Source of the DNA: Bacillus sp. FJAT-44742
Lineage (GTDB): Bacteria > Bacillota > Bacilli > Bacillales > Marinococcaceae
DNA: 64,000 bases
Assembly (NCBI RefSeq): GCF_002797315.1
Contig: NZ_KZ454937.1
Location: forward strand, 256,658-320,657
Direction of reading: 5' to 3'
Shown here: positions 34,522-43,977 of the stretch, in pieces
How positions within the stretch are numbered: the stretch's first letter is position 1
How the letters are laid out: every line of letters starts with the position of its first letter
Program-made: the position numbers and the translations under genes
The notes under the pieces: model-generated
Database searches by the model: none
The model's input: only the letters and a program-made list of their open reading frames with translations
What the model was told of the DNA's origin: nothing

Positions 34522-35444
34522 TAGCTTTGACCCCCTTTATGGGTATTTAATAATTCAGGGTTCTTTTTTACTGTCTCTAATAGAGGAGTAAGTAAAATCG
34601 TTTCTTTTAACAGTTCAAAATTTTTGATGATAGGTACTATAACAATGATAATGACTCCAGCACCAGGGTTTTCTACGCTGTATAACTTTTTCTGTCCAAT
34701 CCTTCTTGTTGCTTCAAATAGCATCGCTTGACGCTGTCCGCCATTAAAAAGAGGAATTTGAAAATGATCTTTGTTTGGACGAATAACTGCTGCGATTCCG
34801 TCATCTAAAAACCATTCTTTGGCTTCCTCTCTACCCGCTAGATTGTACACAAACATATCATTCACATATAAATCAGAACCTTTTATTTCAATTTTTCCTT
34901 TTTCTACAGTTGCAATATCTCTTACTTTTTGCCGTGCCGTAAATCGTTTTAGTAAATAAAAAACGATAAGTCCAACAAGTGAGCCCAAGACAACTTCCAT
35001 CCAAGTAGCCACCTCTAGAAATTCTTGAAAAAGCTGAATGGTTAGTGCGGTAGAAAAGGAAACGAGTAAAGTAATGTAATTTCTTGCTTCAAAGATCTTA
35101 GCAATTCCATCAATGTAAGCATCGCCACGTCTTGAAAATTCATCCCCTTCGAGATCTAATAGACTTTCCCTTTCGATTTTACGGACATCTCGAAAATGTT
35201 GTGCTGCTAAAGCAAGAAACGTAACTGCTGTAAAGTTCTTGGTCATTAATGTCGGAATGATGAAAGCACCTATTGCTGCAGCAAGTGCACCAGTAACTAC
35301 GTGAATTAAGTAACCGCTTGGATAGTTAGGGTATTGCCTATAATCAAGTTTAATGGAAATGAAGCGGACCAATGTTCCAATAATCGTTGCTGTAATAATT
35401 AAGACTAACATTTCAGGTGAAATTACATCGTTGTTATTAGGCAT
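34521..35444 (-). CDS. YIEGIA-family membrane protein
   Basis: 307 aa with about four membrane segments in the first 190 residues and a soluble C-terminal half (KGKIEIKGSDLYVNDMFVYNLAG...). The family motif appears as AYIDGIAKIFEARNYI. Last hydrophobic segment GVIIIVIVPIIKNF. The family is widespread in Bacillaceae spore formers, and its molecular role is unknown to me. It heads a two-gene operon and lies between Moco maturation and hydroxylase structural genes. Confidence 0.75.
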   Translation of the reverse strand: MPNNNDVISPEMLVLIITATIIGTLVRFISIKLDYRQYPNYPSGYLIHVVTGALAAAIGAFIIPTLMTKNFTAVTFLALAAQHFRDVRKIERESLLDLEGDEFSRRGDAYIDGIAKIFEARNYITLLVSFSTALTIQLFQEFLEVATWMEVVLGSLVGLIVFYLLKRFTARQKVRDIATVEKGKIEIKGSDLYVNDMFVYNLAGREEAKEWFLDDGIAAVIRPNKDHFQIPLFNGGQRQAMLFEATRRIGQKKLYSVENPGAGVIIIVIVPIIKNFELLKETILLTPLLETVKKNPELLNTHKGGQS

Positions 35445-35749
35445 GTACGGGACTCCCTTGTAAAAAAATTTACAATAGTAGATTTTGTTAAATAAGAAAT
35501 TTTATACAGTGAGTCACAATATTGGATTTTAGGTGAGGTCTCTATGTTGCATATGCTGTTTACTTGAATTAAAGGACCTTCTTTCTAAATTTGAATGAGT
35601 GTTGGCTTATGGACGAATGAAATTGTATATGTAAACCAATAATAGGAAATATCTTTTTTATTTTAATGGCTATTTAATTTTGGTTTGTAAGTTTCCAAAG
35701 AAATTATTAGGAGATAGTTCTGAAAATATAGTTAAGGTGGCTTGATTTC
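35445..35749. other. Divergent promoter region of YIEGIA and hydroxylase operons
   Basis: AT-rich, no gene. I cannot single out a convincing promoter or operator. Confidence 0.4.
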
Positions 35750-38071
35750 ATGAGTTGGAGTATTGGGAAAAGCATTTATCGAAAAGAAGCGGTAGAGAAA
35801 GTGACTGGAGCATCTAAATATACGGATGATTATTCTAAGAAAGAAATGTTACATATAAAATTAGTCGTGAGTTCTCATGCTCATGCGAAAATTATAGCTA
35901 TTGATACAACAAAAGCAAGACAAATCCCTGGTGTTCGAGCGGTTTTACTTGGACAACCTTTTCCGCTCACTGGAGAAGAAATAAATGATCGTCCTCCGGT
36001 TGCATTTGATAAGGTACGATATCATGGTGAACCTGTTGCCGCAGTCATAGCCGATCATCCCGTTCAAGCAAAAAAAGCAGCTGAATTAGTAGAAGTGACA
36101 TATGAAGTGCTACCTGTAGTGAACTCTGTTAAGGAAGCGCTTCTTCCTAATGCCCCACTCGTCCATGAAAACTTAGGAAGTTATGAGCGAATCGAACATG
36201 TATACCCTGAACCGAATACGAATATTGCTGATCGGACAAAAATTCGGAAGGGAAACATGGAAAAAGGGTGGAAGGAGAGCGATGTCACAGTTGAAGCTAA
36301 CTTTTCATTTGGTCCTTCTGATCACATTGCTATGGAAACCCGTTGTGTAACTGCAGAAATAAGACCAGATGGTGTCGTTGTATTTTCTTCAGCAACACAG
36401 TCACCATATATGATCAAAAAGTTATTAAGCAGTTACTTCGGCTTAGAAGAAGGAGAGGTGATCGTCAATACACCGTTGGTTGGTGGCGGTTATGGTGGAA
36501 AAGTAGCGGTGCAGTTAGAGTTGATTGCTTATATGGCAACTCTTGCTGTTGGTGGGCGACCAGTGAAAATTTTAAATTCGAGAGAAGAAGATATGATTAC
36601 CTCACCAGTCCATATTGGTCTAGATGCTACAGTCAAGCTTGGGGCAACAAAAGAGGGGTACTTAACAGCATCTGAAATCATGTATAGGTTTGATAGCGGA
36701 GCCTATTCAGATAAAGGAGCGACAATTAGTCGAGCAGCTGCTGTTACTTGTACAGGACCATACCATATTGAAAATATATGGTGTGATTCAATTTGTGTTT
36801 ATACGAATCATCCATATGCGACTGCTTATCGAGGGTTTAGTCATTCAGAGCTTTTATTTGCTTTTGAACGTGCGATGGACATGCTCGCTAAAAAACTCAA
36901 AATAGATCCATTTGAATTACGAAAGAAAAATGCATTTTTACCAGGACATACGACACCAACGCAAATTCGCTTGAATGAAAGTACGGTTGGTAATTTACCT
37001 AAATGCATTGATCAATTAAAGCAACTAATGAATTGGAAAGAAGGCCAACTTATCCAAGTGAATGATCGAAAAGTAAGAGCAAAAGGGATCAGTTGTATTT
37101 GGAAGACATCGACGATTGATTCTGAAGCGAGCTCTGGAGTGATACTAACCTTTAATGCTGATGGAAGTATTAACATTCTTTCTGGTGTTGTTGAAATTGG
37201 AACTGGTACAAAAACAATTCTCGCTCAACTATTAGCCGAAAAACTCCAAATGGATATCAATAAAATTCATGTCAAAATGGAAATTGATACACAAACAACA
37301 CCGGAACATTGGAAAACCGTTGCCAGCCGAGGAACGTTAATGGCAGGGAGAGCTTTGTTAAAAGCTGCCGCTGATGCCATTTTTCAATTAAAGGATATTG
37401 CTTCACGTGTTCTAATGTGTTCACCAGATGACTTAGAAGTTGGAAATGAAATGGTCTATGTCCGTGATGAACCTGACACATTTGTTCATGTCAAAGATGT
37501 ATGTCTTGGCTATAAGTATCCAAATGGTTATTCAATCGGTGGCCAAGTTATTGGTAGAGGTAATTATACATTACGACATTTAACACACCTTGACCATGAA
37601 AATGGGGTAGGGAAACCAGGACCAGAATACTCAGTTGGTGCTCAAGGAGTTGAAGTAGAATTTGATACAAGAGATTTTACATATAAAATTATAAAGGCTT
37701 ATTCTGTATTAGATATTGGAAAGGTATTGAACAATAAAGGGGCCGAAGGCCAGGTGATGGGTGCAATGAGTATGGGGTTAAACTTTGGGAGTAGTGAGAC
37801 ATTTTCTTTTAGTAATGATGGAAAAGTCCTTAATCCTAGATTACGTACATATGTACCATTTCGTTATGGCGATCATCCTAATTATATCGTGCATTTTCTC
37901 GAAACCCCTTATGTGGATGGGCCCTATGGAGCACGTGGCGTGGGTGAACAAGGTTTAATTGGTATGCCAGCTGCATTAGCGAACAGTTTATCAGTCGCTG
38001 CAAGTGTCGACTTGAACCAATTGCCCATTACTCCCGAGTTGATTTGGAAGGAAAAGAAGGGAGTGGAATAA
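35750..38071 (+). CDS. Xanthine dehydrogenase family, molybdopterin-binding subunit
   Basis: 773 aa, full length for the family (PucD/XdhA-like). Visible: SKYTDDY (N-terminal), VPLVGGGYGGK-type Moco loop (TPLVGGGYGGKVAVQLEL), TAYRGFSHSELLFAFE (substrate-site Arg region), VVEIGTGTKTILAQ, and DGPYGARGVGEQGLIGMP with the catalytic Glu. With the FAD and 2Fe-2S subunits it forms an aerobic hydroxylase of purines or other N-heterocycles or aldehydes. Substrate is not determined by sequence; no purine transporter or PucR-like gene is nearby. Ribosome site AAGGTGG. Confidence 0.9.
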   Translation: MSWSIGKSIYRKEAVEKVTGASKYTDDYSKKEMLHIKLVVSSHAHAKIIAIDTTKARQIPGVRAVLLGQPFPLTGEEINDRPPVAFDKVRYHGEPVAAVIADHPVQAKKAAELVEVTYEVLPVVNSVKEALLPNAPLVHENLGSYERIEHVYPEPNTNIADRTKIRKGNMEKGWKESDVTVEANFSFGPSDHIAMETRCVTAEIRPDGVVVFSSATQSPYMIKKLLSSYFGLEEGEVIVNTPLVGGGYGGKVAVQLELIAYMATLAVGGRPVKILNSREEDMITSPVHIGLDATVKLGATKEGYLTASEIMYRFDSGAYSDKGATISRAAAVTCTGPYHIENIWCDSICVYTNHPYATAYRGFSHSELLFAFERAMDMLAKKLKIDPFELRKKNAFLPGHTTPTQIRLNESTVGNLPKCIDQLKQLMNWKEGQLIQVNDRKVRAKGISCIWKTSTIDSEASSGVILTFNADGSINILSGVVEIGTGTKTILAQLLAEKLQMDINKIHVKMEIDTQTTPEHWKTVASRGTLMAGRALLKAAADAIFQLKDIASRVLMCSPDDLEVGNEMVYVRDEPDTFVHVKDVCLGYKYPNGYSIGGQVIGRGNYTLRHLTHLDHENGVGKPGPEYSVGAQGVEVEFDTRDFTYKIIKAYSVLDIGKVLNNKGAEGQVMGAMSMGLNFGSSETFSFSNDGKVLNPRLRTYVPFRYGDHPNYIVHFLETPYVDGPYGARGVGEQGLIGMPAALANSLSVAASVDLNQLPITPELIWKEKKGVE

Positions 38072-38914
38072 ATGATCTCTTTTGATTTTGAATACTACAA
38101 ACCAACATCCATTAATGAAGCTATTCAATTGTTTCAGTCGTTGGTTGAGCAAGGGAAGGATCCGATCTATTTTTCTGGCGGGACAGAAGTGATCACCTTA
38201 GGCAGAGTAAATCTAATCCAAACGGATGCAGTAATTGATATCAAAGGAATTCCAGAATGTCTCGTTTTAAAAAAAGATGATCAAAAAGTAACTTTAGGAG
38301 CAGCACAATCTTTAACTAAAATACGCGAAATGCAGCTTTTTCCTTTTCTAAATAAGGCAATTGTCGAAATTGCAGATCATACAGCACGTAACAAAATTAC
38401 GTTAGGCGGAAATATTTGTGCAAATATTATCTATCGAGAAACCGTTTTACCGTTGTTGTTAACTAATAGTGAAGTTGCCATAGCTAGCCCTAATGGGTTA
38501 AAACAGGTTCCTCTTCAAGAAGTGTTTAATCAAAAATTAAATTTAGGAAAAGGAGAATTTCTTGTTCAAGTGACAACTGAACAAAGTGAAATCGATTGTC
38601 CTTTTGTTTGTGTAAAAAAGCGCAGGCAATGGGATGTCGGCTATCCTTTAATAACAACGGCTGCATTAAAGAAAGAAGGTTACATTAAAGTAGCATTTAG
38701 TGGACTAAGTGATTATCCTTTTTACGATCCAATGATTGAAAAAAGCTTAAATAACAAGCAATTATCAAAAGAAGAAAGAGTCGATCAAGCTCTTCAACAG
38801 ATTTCCGTACCAATATTAGATGATGTCAATGGTTCAGCGGAATATCGATTGTTCGTATTGAAAAATACAATGCTGGATGTATTGGATGAGCTGGAAGGGG
38901 TAGGAAATGTATAA
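38072..38914 (+). CDS. Xanthine dehydrogenase family, FAD-binding subunit
   Basis: 280 aa, PucC/XdhB-like. Begins immediately after the large subunit's stop codon. FAD-binding PCMH features: FSGGTEVITLGRVNL and ITLGGNICANIIYRETVLPLLL. C-terminal CO_deh_flav domain (VKKRRQWDVGYPLITTAALK...AEYRLFVLKNTML). Passes electrons from the iron-sulfur clusters to its acceptor. Confidence 0.88.
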   Translation: MISFDFEYYKPTSINEAIQLFQSLVEQGKDPIYFSGGTEVITLGRVNLIQTDAVIDIKGIPECLVLKKDDQKVTLGAAQSLTKIREMQLFPFLNKAIVEIADHTARNKITLGGNICANIIYRETVLPLLLTNSEVAIASPNGLKQVPLQEVFNQKLNLGKGEFLVQVTTEQSEIDCPFVCVKKRRQWDVGYPLITTAALKKEGYIKVAFSGLSDYPFYDPMIEKSLNNKQLSKEERVDQALQQISVPILDDVNGSAEYRLFVLKNTMLDVLDELEGVGNV

Positions 38915-39374
38915 AACAGAAATAACATTACATATCAATAGTGAAGATCGTGACGTTTATGTTCGAAATGCTGATACATTATTGTACGTTTTACGTGAAG
39001 AGTTTGGCTTAACAGGAGCAAAGCCTGGTTGTTTAAATGGGGATTGCGGTGCCTGTACTGTTGATGTAGATGGCGATTCGATGAAAGCATGTTTGATGCT
39101 GGCAGTAGAAGCTTCTGGTAAAAGTGTAACGACAGTTGAAGGACTAAAAAATGCCGCTATTCAGACGGAGTTTATCGAGGAGTTTGCCTTTCAGTGTGGT
39201 TATTGTACACCTGGGTTTATTATGAATTGTAACTCTTTAATTCAAAAGTATCCTGATGCAGACGATACGGTAATTAAAGACCATTTAGAGTCAAATATTT
39301 GTCGCTGCACAGGCTATCAAGAAATCGAACAAGCAATAAAATCAGCATACAAGCGACCAACAGGTAAATCCTAA
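38907..39374 (+). CDS. Xanthine dehydrogenase family, 2Fe-2S subunit
   Basis: 155 aa, PucE/XdhC-like small subunit. Plant-type 2Fe-2S motif (PGCLNGDCGACTVDVDG...KACLML) and second cluster domain (CGYCTPGFIMNCNSL...NICRCTGYQEI). It overlaps the FAD subunit gene by eight bases. With the two preceding genes it makes the usual large-medium-small operon, though gene order differs between species. Confidence 0.92.
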   Translation: MYKTEITLHINSEDRDVYVRNADTLLYVLREEFGLTGAKPGCLNGDCGACTVDVDGDSMKACLMLAVEASGKSVTTVEGLKNAAIQTEFIEEFAFQCGYCTPGFIMNCNSLIQKYPDADDTVIKDHLESNICRCTGYQEIEQAIKSAYKRPTGKS

Positions 39375-39746
39375 AGCGATACAACAAGCTCAACAACAAA
39401 AATGTAGCAAGCGCAAAATAGTGCTCAACCAGCACAACAACAGCAAAATTAACAACAACGATTTAAATTTTATTTTACTATGTAAAGAGGCTGTCGCAAG
39501 GATAACTGGTTCCGTTACCTAACGAAAACATTAAAAATGTAACTTAAAATGACTATTAAATTGTACGTCAATTTTTAGTCATTTTTTATTGATATAAAGG
39601 CATTTATAATCAAAATTGTTATATATACTGTATCCTAATTTGCAAGCATATAATGTCTGGTGTATGCCTGCAAATTGGCATACAAATCAGTAATATTGAA
39701 GTTAGTTCTGTCATTTACAAGGCATAAACTACTCAATTTAAGGATA
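39375..39746. other. Intergenic region with Gln-codon-rich tail
   Basis: Directly after the stop codon, CAA-rich DNA reads QAQNSAQPAQQQQN then a stop in one frame and AIQQAQQQ in another (39380-39455), like the end of a lost Gln-rich protein. The rest has no gene; an AT-rich dyad TGTATGCC...GGCATACA lies near 39660-39682. Confidence 0.35.
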
Positions 39747-40032
39747 GTTTAGGAACCTTCATCGCGGATCTTGTCCTATAAATTCTTTCTTGGATGGCAG
39801 AAGAAGAGAGAGTGAATCCGAAAACGATAACGAGAAGGGATTGATGTGGCTCTGCAAAGGGGAGTTGCTTTTGGCCGACCTAAAGCTATGGTTACAGAAG
39901 AGTTTAAGAATGCTTATAACCGGTGGAAATCAGGGGAGATAACCGCCTGTAAGTGCTATGCAGGAAATTGGAGTAAAAAAGACGACGTTTTATAAGCTGG
40001 TTAGGGAGTATGAAGAAGCGTTAGAGAAATAA
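39747..40032 (+). pseudogene. Serine recombinase (resolvase/invertase) C-terminal remnant
   Basis: Reads GTFIADLVL, stop, ILSWMAEEERV, then shifted REGIDVALQRGVAFGRPKAM and FKNAYNRWKSGEITA, then shifted again VSAMQEIGVKKTTFYKLVREYEEALEK. This is the end of the catalytic domain plus the HTH of a small serine recombinase. At least two in-frame stops and two frameshifts make it inactive. It marks an old mobile-element site. Confidence 0.75.
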
Positions 40033-40402
40033 CTATGATATATAGAAGAAACACGATGAGCGTAAGAGCCGTTTAGGAGAGGTGGGGCGAGATCATCGAA
40101 AATTAGACGCCTGTATTTTGCCTCGAATGAGGGGTTATTCGTTAAAATGATTTTTAATTTTGTCCCAAAACGTTTCTCAAGATATTTAAAAGAGGCAGTA
40201 TTTTTTCGTTGGGTTAATAAAGAGGGACCAACTTTTTTCGTCTCAACCATCCTATTAATGTTAGATTCGCGGGGGACTTGAGCCAATGATGTGCTGCTAT
40301 AAATAAGATAAGGACTAACCTAGAATCGGTGATTTTGATTATTCAGGAGGAATATTTAAATCCTAAGCTAGGTAAAAGAAATAATTATAATCAGTGTATA
40401 TA

Positions 40403-40434
40403 AAAGCCCTCATTACCATCAGGTGAGGGCTTCT
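40403..40434 (+). terminator. Terminator-like hairpin
   Basis: AAAGCCCTCA-TTACCATCA-GGTGAGGGCTTCTTG. Confidence 0.6.
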
Positions 40435-40543
40435 TGTACATGGCTAGATTGTTCGGGTGTCTAGCATGTAATACAATAATAACCAGTAAATCTAAAAGGT
40501 ATTGAATAGCAGGGGTAACCTTGCTATTTTGATTTGTATTGAA

Positions 40544-40566
40544 TTATAATCGTTATAACGGTTATA
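40544..40566. promoter_or_regulatory. Palindromic operator of the antitoxin-toxin operon
   Basis: Perfect palindrome CGTTATAACG (40551-40560) flanked by TATAAT and GTTATA, about 60 bases before the antitoxin start. AbrB/MazE-type antitoxins usually bind such dyads to repress their own operon. Confidence 0.55.
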
Positions 40567-40623
40567 AAAATATAGTGATTTGAAATAGCATAGCATGTGG
40601 GAAAAAGAATGGCGGTGAAAAAC

Positions 40624-40866
40624 ATGGAACGCAAAGTAACGAAAATCGGAAATAGTTTAGGCGTGACGTTTCCAGCAGAATTATTAAAACGTCTTGGTGT
40701 AGTGCACGGTGATGATGTTTTTATTGAGGAACAGGATGGCGCCATTGTGATTCGCAAAAGTCAAAAAGTACAGTTGCCAAAAGGTGTTAGCGACGATTTC
40801 TTTGATATTCTAGACAAGAACATGAAACAGTATGATGAAACCATTAAAGGGCTGGTTGACCGTTAA
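40624..40866 (+). CDS. AbrB/MazE-family antitoxin
   Basis: 80 aa from the ATG at 40624 (GGCGGTGA upstream); in-frame ATGs at 40597 and 40609 are alternatives. Swapped-hairpin AbrB domain MERKVTKIGNSLGVTFPAELLKRLGVVHGDDVFIEEQDGAIVI, then a C-terminal tail (SDDFFDILDKNMKQYDETIKGLVDR) that would wrap the toxin. Stop codon overlaps the toxin start (TAATG). Confidence 0.88.
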   Translation: MERKVTKIGNSLGVTFPAELLKRLGVVHGDDVFIEEQDGAIVIRKSQKVQLPKGVSDDFFDILDKNMKQYDETIKGLVDR

Positions 40867-41255
40867 TGCGTTATTTAACTGAACAAGAAGTGATTGCTAT
40901 TAATTTACTGGTCATTGAGCGATATAGCCCCAAGGAACATAAAGGTGTGAAATTGCCAGATCTTCTTAATTCTGCCATTAATCGACCCAAACAATCCGCT
41001 TTTGGTGAAGAGGCTTACCCGACCATTTTCGGAAAAGCGGGAGCTTTGTTTGAGTCATTAGCCAAAAATCATACCTTTCATAACGCAAACAAACGAACGG
41101 CCTTTTTGGCACTGATTCAATTCCTGGCCTACAACGGTTTTCAATGTAACATGAGTCAAAAACAAGCTGAGGATTTTGTTGTTGATGTTGTTAATCAAAA
41201 ATATGAATTTGATGAAATCGTAGCGATGATTAAAGAATATAGCGTGAAAATGTAG
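40866..41255 (+). CDS. Doc-type Fic toxin
   Basis: 129 aa. Contains the Doc form of the Fic motif, HTFHNANKR (His69 to Arg77), after a helical N-terminus. Doc of phage P1 phosphorylates elongation factor Tu and stops translation. It is co-transcribed with an AbrB-type antitoxin rather than Phd; AbrB-Doc pairs are known. The motif is complete, so the toxin should be active. It sits among decayed mobile-element fragments. Confidence 0.9.
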   Translation: MRYLTEQEVIAINLLVIERYSPKEHKGVKLPDLLNSAINRPKQSAFGEEAYPTIFGKAGALFESLAKNHTFHNANKRTAFLALIQFLAYNGFQCNMSQKQAEDFVVDVVNQKYEFDEIVAMIKEYSVKM

Positions 41256-41383
41256 CCTTGTATTCGTGATGCAGGGCTTTTAATTATGACTGTCTTTCGG
41301 TCATTCTAAAAAGCAATACGTTATTACAGGACTAACTATTAAGGTAATAAAAAAAGCACCCTGTTGGGGCGTAGAGAAGAGAA

Positions 41384-41542
41384 TTAAAGTAAAAAAGATA
41401 AAGAAATGATTACAATTGAGATATAAAAAAGAATTTCAAACCAAGGTTTATTGTGACTGTTAAATAAATTAATAGCCTTGTAACCACATCTAGCTAAAGC
41501 TAATATCCAGGCAATCTGAATAAGTACTGCAGGAATCTTCAA
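41384..41542 (-). pseudogene. Possible small membrane protein or remnant
   Basis: Minus-strand frame reading KIPAVLIQIAWILALARCGYKAINLFNSHNKPWFEILFYISI then a hydrophobic end and stop. It looks coding (two membrane segments) but only a TTG could start it, with no ribosome site. Probably a leftover. Confidence 0.3.
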
Positions 41543-41675
41543 AATAAAATTAATTCTACGTATGTTTATGTCGGAGGGCTACGTATTATACACTCGAATC
41601 CACTGATTTTATAGGATTCCGTTTTGTTTGGACAGGGTGTATTCTGAATGTATACACATCAAAAAACTCAGGATT

Positions 41676-42035
41676 AATGCAAAAGTAAAGAAGCATCCTA
41701 GACCAAAGTATAGTCCAGGATGCTTCTTTATTTACAAAATCATTTAGGGGGGTAATACCATTATTATTAGGCTATAATCTCCTTGTTATACGTGAAAACA
41801 TTGAATAAAAGGGTTATTGTCTAAGAGGGTGTAAACAAAACAATGAAAAAATTACTTAGCAGTACATCGATAAAGAAAGAATATAAAAAGTATTCTCTCT
41901 TGTAGTATACTACAATTCATTTGTAAATAGGAATGGTTCTCTTTTGCCATTTTGCTTTGTAGGTATTTCTATTATGATCAACTTATTATGCATTTATTTT
42001 TACCTAGTTTTATTGGAAGACGGCTCTAACTTGTA
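41676..42035. repeat. Repeat R1, copy C
   Basis: ATGCAAAAGTAAAGAAGCAT, hairpin, TTATTATTAGGCTATAAT, AGAGGGTGTAAACAAAACAA, TTGTAGTATACTACAATTCA, TTGGAAGACGGCTCTAACTT; it runs directly into the 3' end of the intact secreted-protein gene. This copy shows that the distal part of R1 is the region downstream of that gene. Confidence 0.75.
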
Positions 42036-42480
42036 CATTCTCCACTTTTTTGCGTGGGATGCCTCCACCATCTGCTAAGGGATCAAGTTGGTAACTCCAA
42101 GAATAAGTCACAAACCATCCTTGAATATTCATCCTTTGAGCGTGCAAATACATTTCATGACTAGCCCAATTCACCGCACTTACGCTCCAACTAGCAACAG
42201 CTCCTGGGATGGTAGCTCTACCTATGGTTTTTAATCCTGCATTAATGGCTGTGTGACTCAGGCCAATTCCAGAAATGTAATGATCTGATGTTGTCGACGC
42301 AAGGCGTTCGATAGAAACATAGGTACTATCTGTGTGTGTTACGCATGGATTATACTTTTCAAGAGCTCCACTATAAGGATTTTCACATGATGCTTCTGCT
42401 GTAGATGGACTTACTATAAATTGCGTTGCTATTAATACTGCAGCTAATAGGAAAAAGCTAGTTTTCTGTAAAAGTTTCAT
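42010..42480 (-). CDS. Secreted protein of unknown function (156 aa)
   Basis: Signal peptide about 1-30 (MKLLQKTSFFLLAAVLIATQ...STAEAS) and a mature part with two Cys (SCENPY, YNPCVTH) that may form a disulfide. Motifs: SDHYISGIGLSHTAINAGLKTIGRATIPGAVASWSVSAVNWASHE, then YSWSYQLDPLADGGGIPRKKVENVQVRAVF. No family recognised. Ribosome site AAGGAG before the ATG. A decayed copy lies at 25155-25345, and its last codons also occur at 20265, so the gene was once present at least three times, always with R1 downstream. Confidence 0.7.
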   Translation of the reverse strand: MKLLQKTSFFLLAAVLIATQFIVSPSTAEASCENPYSGALEKYNPCVTHTDSTYVSIERLASTTSDHYISGIGLSHTAINAGLKTIGRATIPGAVASWSVSAVNWASHEMYLHAQRMNIQGWFVTYSWSYQLDPLADGGGIPRKKVENVQVRAVFQ

Positions 42481-42647
42481 TTCTAAATTCTCCTTAAAAT
42501 GGTTTGATGTATAAATGAAATGTTACCATAATTATTTTTAGCACAGTTGAATAAGAGGTAGTTTTAAGGTTTTTGTTTGGTTCCTACTAGGAAAAAATTA
42601 CTCTATTTTAAGGACGTTTTCACTCCAGGTAAATAGAGGTGGAATTT

Positions 42648-42932
<285 letters not shown>

Positions 42933-42976
42933 AGATTTGTCTTGCACTATAATACATAAAATAAAACAATAGGGAA

Positions 42977-43566
42977 GTGGTTGGCGCTGAACGGCAAGGC
43001 ACACAGCCGATGAAAGACAAAGGCGGCTACTTTAAAGGGATGGCAGTTCAAGAAGGTGGAGGCTTTATAATTGATGTAGGAAAGAATCCTAACAAAGTGG
43101 CGGTGTTTGAATCTCCAATTGATATGTTATCCTATTGGTCGATGAAAAAAGAAAGAGTCCGAGATACCCGGATGGTCAGCACGAATGGCTTAAAACTTGT
43201 ACCAAAACGGAATATGAAAAAGAGGATATGATAGCTATTTTAGAAGAAGAAATTAAAAAAGATGATGTATTTTGGAAAAATTTATTGGGAGAAAGCAGTA
43301 CATGTATCTTAAAAAAAAGTAGTGGTAATGGAGCTAAATGCACGGGAATACATGTACTCGAAGTGGAAATTGAGGTACGAATACAAGCACTCTGTCCTGG
43401 TACAAAACACAGCGAAAGGGATGAAGCGCAGGAACAAGGAAATAAAGATTTTTATATACAACAGGCTGAGGTGCTTGGAGTATCTCCGAAAGAATACTTT
43501 AAGTTTTGGAGGAGAAAAGACACGCGACTCAAGCTTACATTGAAAAATACATCCCTCAAACATTGA
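42977..43566 (+). pseudogene. Remnant of a TOPRIM/DUF3991 mobile-element protein and unknown fragment
   Basis: First part reads GYFKGMAVQEGGGFIIDVGKNPNKVAVFESPIDMLSYWSMKKERVRDTRMVSTNGL, like the TOPRIM part of DUF3991 proteins on conjugative elements. A frameshift near 43190 leads into YEKEDMIAILEEEIKKDDVFWKNLLG and DFYIQQAEVLGVSPKEYFKFW, origin unknown, and another shift near 43520 into AYIEKYIPQTLMSQQMK. No ribosome site. Confidence 0.5.
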
Positions 43567-43977
43567 TGAGCCAACAAATGAAGTAGAGGCCGATAGTTGG
43601 GGGGGCAAGTTGCTTATCATATACGTAGTTTCCTTGAAAGGTATATCGAAACAAGTGAGTTAACTATGTATGGACTTCCCCATTATTTCATACTGTATAT
43701 TAAAAATAAGTTAGTCCTACTAAGTATTATCTATTTAAACTTTATTCCATTAACCTTTATACTGAGAGTAGCAATCTTTTATTGCTACCCCTTTTTTACA
43801 GAACTTCCTTCGAGGATTTGTTCGGCAAAGAAAAGCCCATCAAAAAGATGGGCTTTTCTTGGTTAAAAAGGAAACAAAATAGCTTTTATATGCGGAACAT
43901 AAAGAGGTAAGGCTAATAAGACGTAAAATGATTGGGTACCTGTTAGAAGAGGTGCCCTCTTCAGTTTTAAGGTTATG
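43567..43977. other. Intergenic region
   Basis: No gene; an apparent frame at 43597-43866 runs through the terminator at 43827. Confidence 0.4.
43827..43861. terminator. Strong bidirectional terminator
   Basis: AAGAAAAGCCCATC-AAAAA-GATGGGCTTTTCTT. Confidence 0.85.

Noticed and set aside
36343..36905. Two plus-strand frames inside the molybdopterin subunit gene
   Set aside because: Shadows in another frame of a clear 773-aa protein.
35750..39374. Calling the hydroxylase a purine-degrading xanthine dehydrogenase outright
   Set aside because: Family and operon are clear but substrate residues cannot be judged by eye and no purine genes flank it.
39990..40286. 98-aa minus-strand frame near the recombinase remnant
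   Set aside because: Overlaps the recombinase pseudogene on the opposite strand; no ribosome site or family.
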